64,000 nucleotides of DNA from Methylophaga sp. (GTDB lineage Bacteria; Pseudomonadota; Gammaproteobacteria; Nitrosococcales; Methylophagaceae): NCBI RefSeq assembly GCF_030651745.1, contig NZ_JAUSCC010000122.1, forward strand, positions 1-64,000. The letters run 5' to 3'. The notes under the pieces are model-generated. The model was not told the origin of the DNA. It was given only the letters and a program-made list of their open reading frames with translations, and ran no database searches. Position 1 is the stretch's first letter; the number at the start of each line of letters is the position of its first letter. Shown here piece after piece: positions 1 to 7,856 of the stretch. The position numbers were made by a program, and so were the translations under genes.

Positions 1-1
1 G

Positions 2-124
2 GGACACGCCCGTTGCGCCTGTGAAGTGAGCGACGCAGTAATGTCGCCAGCAGCAGGAACCCACCGAAGCAACTCATTGCGGCGCGATGCCGGGATGAGC
101 GCCGTAGGAATCTCCGGCCTTTAG
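2..124 (+). CDS. tnpB: TnpB C-terminal end (partial)
   Basis: The open frame enters from the left edge and ends at TAG 122-124. The residues GHARCAC followed by a low-complexity tail (SPAAGTHRSNS) look like the extreme C-terminus of an IS200/IS605-family TnpB, just beyond its zinc finger. A GC hairpin and a GGAGGATGTCAA-type right end follow directly, as expected for this family. TnpB is an RNA-guided endonuclease that helps its element persist; only about 40 residues are visible, so activity cannot be judged. Family assignment is inferred from the tail and the right-end structure. Confidence 0.6.
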   Translation, partial: GHARCACEVSDAVMSPAAGTHRSNSLRRDAGMSAVGISGL

Positions 125-140
125 GCCGGGGAGGATGTCA
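111..140 (+). mobile_element. IS200/IS605 right-end hairpin
   Basis: CCGGCC (114-119) pairs with GGCCGG (124-129), followed by GGAGGATGTCAA. This matches the subterminal hairpin and 3' boundary typical of IS605/IS1341-type elements, where TnpB's guide RNA scaffold ends and the flanking DNA supplies the guide. The terminal TCAA overlaps the stop codon (138-140, minus strand) of the neighbouring membrane-protein gene. Confidence 0.55.
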
Positions 141-602
141 ATTGTCACGCCATTTGCCATAATTATCAATGCGATTCATCATCCAATCGTCTTCATCTTG
201 CTTTTCAAACGAATAAGGATTGTCATTGTTGCCACCTCCATAGCTACTGCGTGATGAAACCATCGCCTTTGCGAACCAGATAAGCAACATAAAAGCCACC
301 GTAGCCGCCACCTCAACGACCTTTTCTATAACTTTTCTGGGTTTGGGATGCTTTGCGGTGGCGAGAATGCATACAAATCCAGCGGTTAGGCCAATGTAAA
401 AGAGTATTTGAAGAGCTTTCGGGTAGCCCGCTACATGGGAGATGGCCAGTAGCAATATATTGAATGCTGCAAGCCACCAGACAGGTTTCTTCAGTTTGCG
501 AAACCTACTGCCTTGCGGTGTCATTTTCTGCAGACGGTAATAACAATAACTGCTACCCAAAGCGAGCACTGATAGAGCGATAAACAGCGATGTTTTTTCC
601 AT
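138..602 (-). CDS. small integral membrane protein
   Basis: This 154-aa protein has about four hydrophobic segments (residues 5-22, 42-58, 65-82 and 95-112). A polar C-terminal tail rich in Asn, Asp, Trp and Gly follows. It is the last gene of the minus-strand operon that starts at 5348, 20 bp after the DUF1173 gene. Its stop codon coincides with the right end of the IS605-type element, so its original 3' end may have been altered by that insertion. No family is recognised; an inner-membrane location is inferred. Confidence 0.6.
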   Translation of the reverse strand: MEKTSLFIALSVLALGSSYCYYRLQKMTPQGSRFRKLKKPVWWLAAFNILLLAISHVAGYPKALQILFYIGLTAGFVCILATAKHPKPRKVIEKVVEVAATVAFMLLIWFAKAMVSSRSSYGGGNNDNPYSFEKQDEDDWMMNRIDNYGKWRDN

Positions 603-622
603 GTGTAACCCTGATTTTTGGC

Positions 623-1897
623 TTAGATTTTGTCAGTGCGGGTTGCTGGTGGTGCTGGCAAGACTGGAATACTTTCACCTTGCTTTTCCATATCCCAGAT
701 CCAGTACTTGCCATACTTCTCTTTCCATCGCTCTTTTGATTGATGACGTTGCTCAATGACCGTTTCTGAAGCAAACGTTCGGAAGATGGCCATTGGCAGT
801 ATTGCATTGGGGTTATCCACCAGCAGATAGTCTGGAAATACAGATTCTTTAGAACCATCGTAGCGCATGGTCTTAATGAACTTATGCCCTTCCATGACGA
901 GTTTTTCTGTCAACAACCGGTCTTGTTCAAAATACGTCGGTATCATATGGATGTCGGTTATCAGAAAGCCGATATCCTGAATATGCAGAACCTCATCAAT
1001 ATCACGACTCACGATCATCAATGTGTAGACCAGGCGCGGATCGTTTACATCACTTAGTATCTCTACAACAGGACCATTGTTGAGTTTTTTGAGTACGTGC
1101 TGAGATCCCCAATATTTCACCGACTCACTTTGATGACGGAGTGTAATCGCCACTGACTTCTCTTGTGCTGAGATTTTACGAATCCCCCCGACCACCATCA
1201 TGTACTTAGTGACGGTACTGGTTTTGGTCATGATGCGTTTAAATGCCTCTTTTCTTCGAGCATCAATGGCGTCTTTTTGAGATTCGTTAAAATGTTCAGG
1301 TATATACAAGACATCTGCAACGTTAATACGCTTGGTATTGAGTCTTTGTGCGACATCCAAGAGACGGGTTCTGGCCACTGCCCAAATACGCCGATTATTA
1401 AAGCCTGGATGCCAACGGTTCAGTTCTGCCTCCTCCCACATCAAAGCAAGCAGGCCTGTCAAAGACATGGCTTCTCGTTTAGCCGTGGGTGATTTCGGTC
1501 TTGGTGGCACCATTGCGTCGATATCTCTGGCTTCTTTAGGTGATCTATCGACAATCTTATGTGCCAGTGGTGCAAGGATCTTTAATGACAACGTGCCATC
1601 ATTTTTCGGCTTAATGACATCACTTTCGTATGTGATTCTGCCACTATCTTCTTTTTCCATCTCAAACGATGGGCATTCAGGTGAATGTAGTGTTCCGGTA
1701 CCCGGATTGCGAGCAAGGTAATAGCGAGTTCGATGTGCGATATACATAGGCGGCATCTTGTCAGTACATTCACATCTTGGGCTGACCTCTCTGGCCTTAT
1801 AGGTGGCTAGTATTCGCTGTGCTTCGGCTTCATTATCCGTCAGCCAGTCACGGGTATATGCTGTTTCGTGGTCAAAACGAATTCGGATAGGACTCAT
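623..1897 (-). CDS. DUF1173 family protein
   Basis: This 424-aa protein has an N-terminal segment containing CEC, then MYIAHRTRYYLARNPGTG and a HSPECPSFE motif (about residues 42-78). That Cys-rich segment with a PGTG...CPSFE pattern is what I recall for DUF1173, a plasmid- and ICE-associated family of unknown function. The remainder is alpha/beta with a basic centre. ATG at 1897 has GAGGC upstream. A ~30-bp palindrome (1961-1992) lies 64 bp before the start, and the terminator of the upstream gene (2000-2030) precedes that, so this gene may have its own promoter and operator. Family membership is recalled from motif pattern, not searched. Confidence 0.7.
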   Translation of the reverse strand: MSPIRIRFDHETAYTRDWLTDNEAEAQRILATYKAREVSPRCECTDKMPPMYIAHRTRYYLARNPGTGTLHSPECPSFEMEKEDSGRITYESDVIKPKNDGTLSLKILAPLAHKIVDRSPKEARDIDAMVPPRPKSPTAKREAMSLTGLLALMWEEAELNRWHPGFNNRRIWAVARTRLLDVAQRLNTKRINVADVLYIPEHFNESQKDAIDARRKEAFKRIMTKTSTVTKYMMVVGGIRKISAQEKSVAITLRHQSESVKYWGSQHVLKKLNNGPVVEILSDVNDPRLVYTLMIVSRDIDEVLHIQDIGFLITDIHMIPTYFEQDRLLTEKLVMEGHKFIKTMRYDGSKESVFPDYLLVDNPNAILPMAIFRTFASETVIEQRHQSKERWKEKYGKYWIWDMEKQGESIPVLPAPPATRTDKI

Positions 1898-1960
1898 AAG
1901 AATGCCTCAATTGGATTAATTCACTATGCACTCTATAGGTCTATCTCACTGATTTGAATC

Positions 1961-1992
1961 AATAACCGGATATTGGTCCAAGCCGGTTATCG
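1961..1992 (-). repeat. 30-bp palindromic element, copy 1
   Basis: Arms AATAACCGG and GCCGGTTAT flank the core ATATTGGTC. Two further copies occur at 28909-28940 and, inverted, at 29710-29739. This copy lies 64 bp upstream of the DUF1173 start codon. The second copy lies 58 bp upstream of the 28851 start codon in the same orientation, so both may be operators for one plasmid regulator. A partition or recombination site is the main alternative. Confidence 0.7.
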
Positions 1993-1999
1993 TTACAAA

Positions 2000-2030
2000 C
2001 AAAAAAGCCGCTCCCCTAGGGGAACGGCTC
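2000..2030 (-). terminator. rho-independent terminator
   Basis: An inverted repeat of AGCCG-TCCCC / GGGGA-CGGCT (2006-2029) is followed, on the minus strand, by a run of T. It lies just after the stop of the 2040-2831 gene and ends that transcript before the DUF1173 gene. Confidence 0.75.
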
Positions 2031-2039
2031 AATTGAAAG

Positions 2040-2831
2040 TTAAAAACAAATAGCTGCCGGCGTACTGACAGCCTCCTGAGATAAAATCTGAACTGGTTTG
2101 GCGATTATGCCAATTGCCTGTGCGACTTCACGAACATAGCTTCTCGGTAATTCCAATCCTTCAACAAAGTCAGCCGGTAGGCCTCGCTTGCTTGGCATCA
2201 GATCCCGATCATTTTGCCCTTTAGACGCTACGGCTGTAACGCTGCCATCGGGAAGCTTTTTCGATAAACCCACCAGCAGCAAAAGCTGTAGTGAGTAATC
2301 GATCTTGCCACCCCCCATGACTTTCCCCCCTGATAGGAAGCTTAATCCAGCATCTCTTGCGATTTGCCAGCCTCCCGTTGGAAGCAAGCCATCACACGAA
2401 ATGATGGCTCCTTTCAGGTTTGCGTCATATTCAGCCGATATCGGCAATATATTAAAGCCAGTGTCGAAGCTGTATTCCACAATGTCATCAACCAGTGATT
2501 TCAATGCGGTTTCCACTTCCACCTCGTCCAACTCAGACAAACTCCACGTTGCTTGCTCGATATCCTGAGCTAACGTGACATTGCCTTTGTCGTCGATACG
2601 CGCCTTACCAATCAGTGAGTAACCTTCACTCAGCTTTTGGCTTGAACGCTGAATCAGCTCGCTCCTCGCATCCGTGCCAAGGTCTAATTTAAGCACCCTG
2701 GTACGAAGCTTGGAGCCGGTCTTACCAAACATAACGGTAAGTTCGTTTCCTGCTGAGGCTTTAATGGCCCAGTCTTTTGTCCCTTGACCAGCTGGACTGT
2801 CGTTTCGGTAGAGATCATACAAATCAGTCAT
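2040..2831 (-). CDS. hypothetical protein, partner of MoxR ATPase
   Basis: This 263-aa protein is not recognised. The start is placed at ATG 2831 (MTDLYDLYRNDS), which overlaps the end of the MoxR gene by 8 bp and has GGAGG upstream; an in-frame start at 2849 is possible. The frame stays open farther upstream only inside the ATPase gene. The chain is mixed alpha/beta with an acidic middle and a Gly-rich stretch (FLSGGKVMGGGKIDYS). Overlap with a MoxR-type ATPase suggests translational coupling and a shared complex. A von Willebrand-type MIDAS motif, the usual MoxR partner feature, is not obvious. Confidence 0.65.
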   Translation of the reverse strand: MTDLYDLYRNDSPAGQGTKDWAIKASAGNELTVMFGKTGSKLRTRVLKLDLGTDARSELIQRSSQKLSEGYSLIGKARIDDKGNVTLAQDIEQATWSLSELDEVEVETALKSLVDDIVEYSFDTGFNILPISAEYDANLKGAIISCDGLLPTGGWQIARDAGLSFLSGGKVMGGGKIDYSLQLLLLVGLSKKLPDGSVTAVASKGQNDRDLMPSKRGLPADFVEGLELPRSYVREVAQAIGIIAKPVQILSQEAVSTPAAICF

Positions 2832-3840
2832 TGAATGATTTACCTCCATTTCCAGTCGTTGCTTGAGCAGAACCACTTGTCCAGGCATCACCGATGTGCA
2901 ATTCAGCAACTTCGATAATGGCCGCTCGGGTTGGTCGGTCAGCTACATTAAGTAGTGCCCGGTTCAACGCGTATGCAATAGGTGAATCTTCTATTGCACG
3001 GCCAAACCCGTGATAAGCTTTGGTCATATGTCCCCAGCGTAAAAGCGTCCGTGTACTCATGGTCAACGGTATCCGGTTTTCCCCTTCGGTGTGCAGATTG
3101 CGAATGTCATTTGCAACATCAACCATCTTTTCGCACAGCTCGTCGGATAAATCCGGTTCCACTGATTTCAGAATGCCTACTTCCACTTCTTTTTCCGGGT
3201 AGCCCACGGATACTTTCCAGAAACGATCAACAAATGCCAGGTCTTGCTTATTGGCATTACTGTAATCATCACTAGCACCGGCCATGTTCGTATTACCTGT
3301 TGCTGCAAAACAAAATGCATCGTCAGGTTTTACGACATGATGACCAGCTGCATCCAGAACCAAAGGACGCCCTGCTAATACTTCGTACAGTCCAGTTAAG
3401 ACTGCATCATCTGCTCGGTCAATCTCATTGAGCACCAGTATTCCAGGTTCATTTTCTGCACCCATCGCCAGTGGCACAACACCATACATAAATACAGTGT
3501 CTCCACCGACGATTTCAGTACGGCCCATCAGAACGTCAAACTCCATGCCTTCATATATCGTTTTTTCATACATCGGTATATTCAGTAATGCACAAAAGTT
3601 CACTAAAGCAGCCGATTTACCCGCACCCGTGGGTCCGAACAAATACATGCCGTCTTTATTGACGCCTGCCAGGTTCATGTTCCACCAGACCATCAGATCT
3701 CGTAAAACACCTTTGTCAAAACGATAATTAGCTTCAGCGACTGGAACATACTGTGAACCCGGTTCGTACCCAGTAATAAATTGTCCCTTTGCTGCCTCGA
3801 TGCCAAATGTTAAACCGATATCGTATTGCATTGTTTTCAT
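2824..3840 (-). CDS. MoxR/CobS-type AAA+ ATPase
   Basis: This 338-aa protein has a Walker A GPTGAGKSA (about residues 68-76), a Walker B-like ILVLNEIDRA (about 133-142) and a sensor-1-like FAATGNTN. These define the MoxR/CobS clade of AAA+ proteins, which remodel or activate partner proteins. Cob(II)yrinate chemistry is unlikely here because no cobalamin gene is nearby. Two GC hairpins (3864-3908) lie just upstream of its leader. Related ATPases occur in IncC and SXT/R391-type elements near ssb and recombination genes, which fits this context. The specific substrate is unknown. Confidence 0.8.
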   Translation of the reverse strand: MKTMQYDIGLTFGIEAAKGQFITGYEPGSQYVPVAEANYRFDKGVLRDLMVWWNMNLAGVNKDGMYLFGPTGAGKSAALVNFCALLNIPMYEKTIYEGMEFDVLMGRTEIVGGDTVFMYGVVPLAMGAENEPGILVLNEIDRADDAVLTGLYEVLAGRPLVLDAAGHHVVKPDDAFCFAATGNTNMAGASDDYSNANKQDLAFVDRFWKVSVGYPEKEVEVGILKSVEPDLSDELCEKMVDVANDIRNLHTEGENRIPLTMSTRTLLRWGHMTKAYHGFGRAIEDSPIAYALNRALLNVADRPTRAAIIEVAELHIGDAWTSGSAQATTGNGGKSFND

Positions 3841-3863
3841 GTGCTATCTCCAAAATGAAATAA

Positions 3864-3908
3864 CACCACCCCCGAAGGGGTGGTGGTATAAAACCACCCC
3901 AAGGGGTG
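3864..3908 (-). terminator. double GC hairpin between 95-aa gene and MoxR
   Basis: CACCACCCC (3864-3872) pairs with GGGGTGGTG (3877-3885), and CACCCC (3895-3900) pairs with GGGGTG (3903-3908). On the minus strand each hairpin is followed by a short T-containing stretch. They sit between the 95-aa gene and the MoxR start, so they could terminate most transcripts or set a lower or higher level of MoxR expression. Confidence 0.5.
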
Positions 3909-3925
3909 AAACGATTTCTAACTAT

Positions 3926-4213
3926 TCACATAGCCAGATATTTTTTAATTGAGTCGCGATTCGCTTCCGGATCTTCGATCCCTATCACCTTGCAACAGGT
4001 TGCAAAGCTAAAGGGGCGATTATCATCAACGATGGGTTCGTCCAACCAAGCCATTAACTCCTGCCACTGCTCGCCTCCGCGAACAGAATCACGCATTTGC
4101 TCAATGCTTCGGATGTAGAACTCTTCGTGCAGCCCCTCAATAAGCTCCTCGGTAATATCCCAAGATTCTTTGTTGAGGGGAAGGAGATCGAGATCCAATG
4201 CTAATTGCATCAT
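3926..4213 (-). CDS. hypothetical protein (95 aa)
   Basis: A short, mostly helical, acidic protein (MMQLALDLDLLPLNKESW at its start) that I do not recognise. It lies 11 bp after the nuclease gene in the same minus-strand operon, and strong hairpins follow it. Its size and position suggest an accessory subunit of the nuclease/ATPase operon, but that is only context. Confidence 0.6.
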   Translation of the reverse strand: MMQLALDLDLLPLNKESWDITEELIEGLHEEFYIRSIEQMRDSVRGGEQWQELMAWLDEPIVDDNRPFSFATCCKVIGIEDPEANRDSIKKYLAM

Positions 4214-4224
4214 TTCTCGTCCTC

Positions 4225-5076
4225 CTACGCTGCTAACTGCAGAGCAACTTTCGCTCTATCTGGAATCTCCAAATCTTCAGTGCATCCCTCACTGCATAAC
4301 CGGTTAAAGTCACACATTGAACAAGGACTGTTAAAGGCTCCAAGCGGGCTGCGGTTAAACCGCCCATTGTTGTAGTCGTTAACAAACCACTGACAGGTCT
4401 GAATGTATTCCGAGACTCGATCTGACGATCTGCGGTCAACGATTTGGGGTGAATGGATAACCGGGTCTTTTTTCTTGTGCAAGCACATGAAACCAACCTG
4501 GTCGGTCTGTTCTATCCCTAACGTCTGCGCATGACTATCTACGAGCAGCTGATACGCCGTTAACTGATCGGATTGGCGAACATACAAATCATCATAGGCA
4601 ACACCGGTTGTTTTGATGTCGATAATGATGACTCTGCCAAGCTGATCCATAGCGATTAAATCCAGATAACCCCGCAATTTAACTTTCGGTGCTAACTGAA
4701 CTGCGAGGTCAACCTGCAATGCAGGTTGACCATCTGGCATGATAAAAACCATCAGCTCAGACTCCTCCCACGCAGCTGGAAACTTCCCAGCCATCGCAGC
4801 ACCCATGTCTTTCAGCTTTTGCTCCGACTGTGTAGACGAATACTCAAGTGAAATTGATGACTGCTTTTTCCAATGTCTTAGAAAGACATCTTCAATAGAA
4901 GAAATCCGATTCCCCAGCGTGACTGCCTTTAAGTAATCCATCACGGTGTCATCCACCGCTTTACCGAAAGCAAGGTTTGCTGAAGTAACTTTTGGTCTTA
5001 TACCCAACTTGTAGTGGTACCAGACCTGCTTCATGCAAGTCTGACCCTTCTGAACTCGGCTAGGACTGAGAATCAT
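4225..5076 (-). CDS. Cas4/RecB-like PD-(D/E)XK nuclease with Fe-S cysteines
   Basis: This 283-aa protein contains the RecB-type nuclease signature: GYLDLIAMDQLGRV followed by IIIDIKTT (about residues 140-160) and a downstream QSDQLTAYQLL helix that matches the family's QxxxY motif. A Cys near the N-terminus (SRVQKGQTC) and a C-terminal CSMCDFNRLC triplet suggest the four-Cys Fe-S cluster seen in Cas4 and AddB. There is no cas1/cas2 here, so a role in DNA end processing is more likely than CRISPR adaptation. Its start overlaps the upstream 91-aa gene by 4 bp. Confidence 0.8.
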   Translation of the reverse strand: MILSPSRVQKGQTCMKQVWYHYKLGIRPKVTSANLAFGKAVDDTVMDYLKAVTLGNRISSIEDVFLRHWKKQSSISLEYSSTQSEQKLKDMGAAMAGKFPAAWEESELMVFIMPDGQPALQVDLAVQLAPKVKLRGYLDLIAMDQLGRVIIIDIKTTGVAYDDLYVRQSDQLTAYQLLVDSHAQTLGIEQTDQVGFMCLHKKKDPVIHSPQIVDRRSSDRVSEYIQTCQWFVNDYNNGRFNRSPLGAFNSPCSMCDFNRLCSEGCTEDLEIPDRAKVALQLAA

Positions 5077-5348
5077 TGCTCACTCCTTTGCCACAAAATC
5101 CGCTTCTCTTCGAGGAAAGCATGCGAATATTTTTTAGCTCGTTTTTGTTGGGATCTGCTGAAAAGGTTATAGCCCACGACTTTGCGTGCCTTTTCGAGAA
5201 TGATTACTAACTTGTCACCCGCCCACATGGCGCGAGTAACATGGTCGTCCTTCTGATCTACACGGGATACTTTAAATTCTGCATTAGCACCCGCTTGTTT
5301 GATGATCTCTTGCAGGACTTCATCACGTCTCAGCGTCTTAAACTTCAT
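5073..5348 (-). CDS. hypothetical protein (91 aa), operon leader gene
   Basis: A basic 91-aa protein with no recognised domain. ATG 5348 is preceded by AAGGAGGC, a strong ribosome-binding site. The gene ends in a 4-bp overlap with the nuclease gene, so the two are translationally coupled. It is the first gene of the minus-strand operon; the hairpin-rich block at 5399-5679 is its upstream region. Confidence 0.65.
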   Translation of the reverse strand: MKFKTLRRDEVLQEIIKQAGANAEFKVSRVDQKDDHVTRAMWAGDKLVIILEKARKVVGYNLFSRSQQKRAKKYSHAFLEEKRILWQRSEQ

Positions 5349-5398
5349 TTGTGCCTCCTTGAATTGAAAATCCTTCGGAATGGCACAGACAAAGCTAT

Positions 5399-5679
5399 CC
5401 CTACAGGGCAGTTTGTGTGCCCTGAAGGGTGATTGAGTGCTGATTAAACGGTCAGCAAGCCGCTTTCAATCGACAAATAAATGTCGATCAGAAACCTTTG
5501 GTCTGGAGGCACGAAAAAAACGTACAGACGTGCAGACACACAAAAGATTTCTGCGTGAAAAATTTAACTTCAATCGGATTTGCTCTTTCGAGCTGAGAGT
5601 ACGGCCAGTGGACGTATCTTATTGAGCCTGGCGGGAGCCAAGAATCGCAGGAAGCGATATTTGGATACGAAAATACCAA
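5399..5679 (-). other. hairpin-rich non-coding block upstream of the nuclease/MoxR operon
   Basis: Successive inverted repeats are visible: AGGGCA 5405 / TGCCCT 5418 (with outer CCCT/AGGG), GCTGA 5439 / TCAGC 5452, ATCGACA 5469 / TGTCGAT 5482, GCTC 5582 / GAGC 5590, TGGC 5629 / GCCA 5637 and ATCGC 5644 / GCGAT 5654, plus a weaker one at 5662-5679. No credible gene occupies 5349-5938. Possible roles are a structured leader of the 5348 operon or a single-stranded-DNA promoter; function is inferred only. Confidence 0.45.
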
Positions 5680-5780
5680 TTTAACAGATGGGTGTCAACG
5701 CCTTGGATCACGTTGCTCATTATTTAACCAGCGGACTTTCTTTTCGACTGGCCAACGTCCTTATGTGGTTACTGACAGAC

Positions 5781-5789
5781 TTATCCACA
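5781..5789 (+). promoter_or_regulatory. DnaA-box match
   Basis: TTATCCACA matches the DnaA-box consensus exactly. It is a single copy in a gene-free stretch and far from both iteron sets, so it may be chance. Confidence 0.3.
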
Positions 5790-5938
5790 GAAAATGTGAA
5801 TGAAATATGACCGATAGGAAAGAACACAGCTTGGAGGCCGATTCACAACAGCGCAAAGCTGGTTAAGAACGCTTAAAGATCCAAAACGATAAATACATTT
5901 GAACAGCCCATTTGTGGCTGATTTTAAATGAGGTATCA

Positions 5939-6067
5939 ATGGATAATAACAATAAAAAACTAGTACGAAATAAACGCTGGTTCATCGTAATCAAGTTGAG
6001 TTGGAAGCTGTACCAGTACTATCGTGATGTTGGTCTAATTGACTATTGGATGTCTGCTTCAGACTGA
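5939..6067 (+). CDS. small basic protein (42 aa)
   Basis: ATG 5939 is preceded by GAGG at 5930-5933 with 5-nt spacing, and the frame ends at TGA 6065-6067. The product begins MDNNNKKLVRNKRW and continues with an aromatic-rich helix (WKLYQYYRD). A strong terminator starts 9 bp after the stop, which supports a real short transcript. It is the only plus-strand gene in this part of the backbone. No homologue is recognised; it resembles a small DNA-binding or membrane-interacting peptide in composition only. Confidence 0.55.
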   Translation: MDNNNKKLVRNKRWFIVIKLSWKLYQYYRDVGLIDYWMSASD

Positions 6068-6076
6068 TATTGCTGT

Positions 6077-6121
6077 AAAAAGCCCCCCCCTACTGATATT
6101 AATCAGTAGGGGGGGCTTTTT
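6077..6121. terminator. strong bidirectional terminator
   Basis: A stem of poly-C plus CTACTGAT pairs with ATCAGTAG plus poly-G, flanked by AAAAAG and CTTTTT. It serves the 42-aa gene from the left and the 6194-6829 gene from the right. The inner stem sequence CCCCTACTGA recurs in the terminator at 7013-7054. Confidence 0.85.
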
Positions 6122-6193
6122 CAATTGTGTAATGATTTTTACACTAAGATTTCTGATATCTAGGCCAAAGTAGTAATGGCAACTATTTTTTGA

Positions 6194-6829
6194 TTATCGG
6201 TAGTATATTTCGCACGTTCCAAAAGCAAATGATGATGAGTCACCATAATATCCGTCTTCTACTTCATCATTCCAAGTGCCTGCATATGAATATGTGAATC
6301 TACCAGTAGCAAGATTAAATTGAAATGTTTTCGCGTAATCGCCTATATGGCAATTGATAGAAGCATAGTTATTGTTTTTCACTGCATCGCAATGATCTCC
6401 CCTTAAATATGTAATAGCATCATTGGGGTCTTCGCTGGGTTCACGAAAAAAATAGGAGCCTTCTTCTATTGTCAAAGTGCTAATTACTTGCTTATTCAAA
6501 AAATCCTTTTCTAGTTCGTTTCTCCTGAGAACTTCCACTTCTTGACTTGATAGACCTTTCTTTTGATTTATTTTATGCGCAGTGGCTACTTTCAGCATAT
6601 CTGGTATGACTTTTTCAGGAATATTTGAAATGTGTACCAAGAAAAACTCTTCATCAACTATGAATTTACCGAGTTCATGGCCAGTAGCACTATGATTAAA
6701 TCCGCCTTTTTCATCAGCGACACACTTATAGTCGTGTTTAAAGAGACTATTTGATTGATAGTCCTCTGAGAGTGCCGGGGTAGCAAGTAAGTAGAGAGCT
6801 ATGATTGCAAGATTCTTATATTTGAACAT
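6194..6829 (-). CDS. exported hypothetical protein
   Basis: This 211-aa protein starts with a clear signal peptide (lysines, then AIIALYLLATPALSE, cleavage near residue 21). The mature part has four Cys residues (CVADEKGG, HCDAV, NCHIGD, GTCEIYY) that could form disulfides, and an aromatic C-terminus. It is bounded by terminators on both sides, so it is a single-gene unit. No family is recognised; a periplasmic location is inferred. Confidence 0.65.
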   Translation of the reverse strand: MFKYKNLAIIALYLLATPALSEDYQSNSLFKHDYKCVADEKGGFNHSATGHELGKFIVDEEFFLVHISNIPEKVIPDMLKVATAHKINQKKGLSSQEVEVLRRNELEKDFLNKQVISTLTIEEGSYFFREPSEDPNDAITYLRGDHCDAVKNNNYASINCHIGDYAKTFQFNLATGRFTYSYAGTWNDEVEDGYYGDSSSFAFGTCEIYYR

Positions 6830-7012
6830 TCATCAGTCCTTGATCCTATGGAGAAGCAACACCTTATAATTCGTGATTATCCAGATTTATCTACATATTT
6901 ACTAGGACTCACACTTAAGGTAAACACCTAACTAAACTTAAAATCAGTCTTGTTACTTTTTTCAAGTGTTCGCTGTATAAAGTAAATGTTCAATTTATGG
7001 GATTATTAAATG

Positions 7013-7054
7013 AAAAAACCCCTACTGATAAATTCAGTAGGGGTTTAGTTTTTT
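7013..7054. terminator. bidirectional terminator
   Basis: AACCCCTACTGA (7017-7028) pairs with TCAGTAGGGGTT (7034-7045), with A/T tracts on both sides. It directly follows the stop of the 7054-7845 gene on the minus strand. It shares its stem sequence with the terminator at 6077-6121. Confidence 0.8.
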
Positions 7055-7845
7055 CAAGTGAGTAAAGGTAAACCTTTCAGATGTAACAGTGCATTGCGAA
7101 ACTCTTCAACAGTATTCACAACAGGGCAATCTACACCCTTCACTCTGGCCAATGATTCAAGCTGGCGTCGTTGTGCGGGCTGGACCTTGGTCGGGTCTGC
7201 TTTTACACCGCGACTGGTGCTTGTGTCATTTGTCTGTCGTTGTTGGACAGGCGTGGCCGGTTCCGACTGCTCCGTAGAACTGACGGTCTTAGTCTCGGCA
7301 GATTCAGCAGGTTTTGACTCGCTGCGAGGTGTTTCCACTACCACAGGTTGCATTACCACTGTCTGACTTTGACTAGGCGCATCACTTACAGTATCAAAGG
7401 CAAGGCCTTGGGAATTCATGTCATTGTCTTCATCTGAATCAAAGACATCGCCACCAAATCCCAAACGAGCGAGTAATCGTTGAAAAGCTGCCGTCTCACC
7501 GGATTCGTAATCTTTAAGATTCCAAATTGGTTTGATTGCAGAACTCTCCGCGACCACGTTGCCATCTTTGTCCACTAATTGCGACTTGAAGACAACTTTA
7601 CGCTCTTCCATCAGCTCCTTAATATGCTGTTCAGGAAGCTTCCCTTGTGCTGCCAGTGCAATGCACAGCTCCTTTCGGCCCTGTGCAAAGTCCAGGTAAT
7701 CAGTGGAATGAGCCAATACGCGATAGCCTTTATCTGGACCATATACCTTTAAAAACTCAGGTACACGGGCAGAGACTTTCACATACTGATTCGTTTCACC
7801 GTTTTGATTTTGGATATGAACTACTTTTGAGTTAGTTGCAGCCAT
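7054..7845 (-). CDS. probable single-strand annealing protein (ERF/Rad52-like)
   Basis: The protein has 263 aa. Residues about 20-130 carry an alpha/beta core ending in ESGETAAFQRLLARLGFGG, which resembles the ERF-type signature in which a Ser/Thr-Ala run precedes a helix and a GFG turn. Residues 135-210 are a low-complexity Ser/Thr/Pro/Gln linker. The C-terminal 50 residues form a small basic domain (PTKVQPAQRRQLESLARVKG). It lies 11 bp downstream of ssb in the same direction, the usual arrangement for phage and plasmid recombination modules. Its role in annealing SSB-coated DNA is inferred from fold pattern and context. No exonuclease partner is adjacent, though the RecB-like nuclease lies 2 kb away. 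Confidence 0.55.
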   Translation of the reverse strand: MAATNSKVVHIQNQNGETNQYVKVSARVPEFLKVYGPDKGYRVLAHSTDYLDFAQGRKELCIALAAQGKLPEQHIKELMEERKVVFKSQLVDKDGNVVAESSAIKPIWNLKDYESGETAAFQRLLARLGFGGDVFDSDEDNDMNSQGLAFDTVSDAPSQSQTVVMQPVVVETPRSESKPAESAETKTVSSTEQSEPATPVQQRQTNDTSTSRGVKADPTKVQPAQRRQLESLARVKGVDCPVVNTVEEFRNALLHLKGLPLLT

Positions 7846-7856
7846 GATGTGCCTCC

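Noticed and set aside
4225..5076. CRISPR-associated Cas4
   Set aside because: No repeat array or cas1/cas2 is present; the Fe-S RecB-like nuclease is better seen as a plasmid DNA-processing enzyme.
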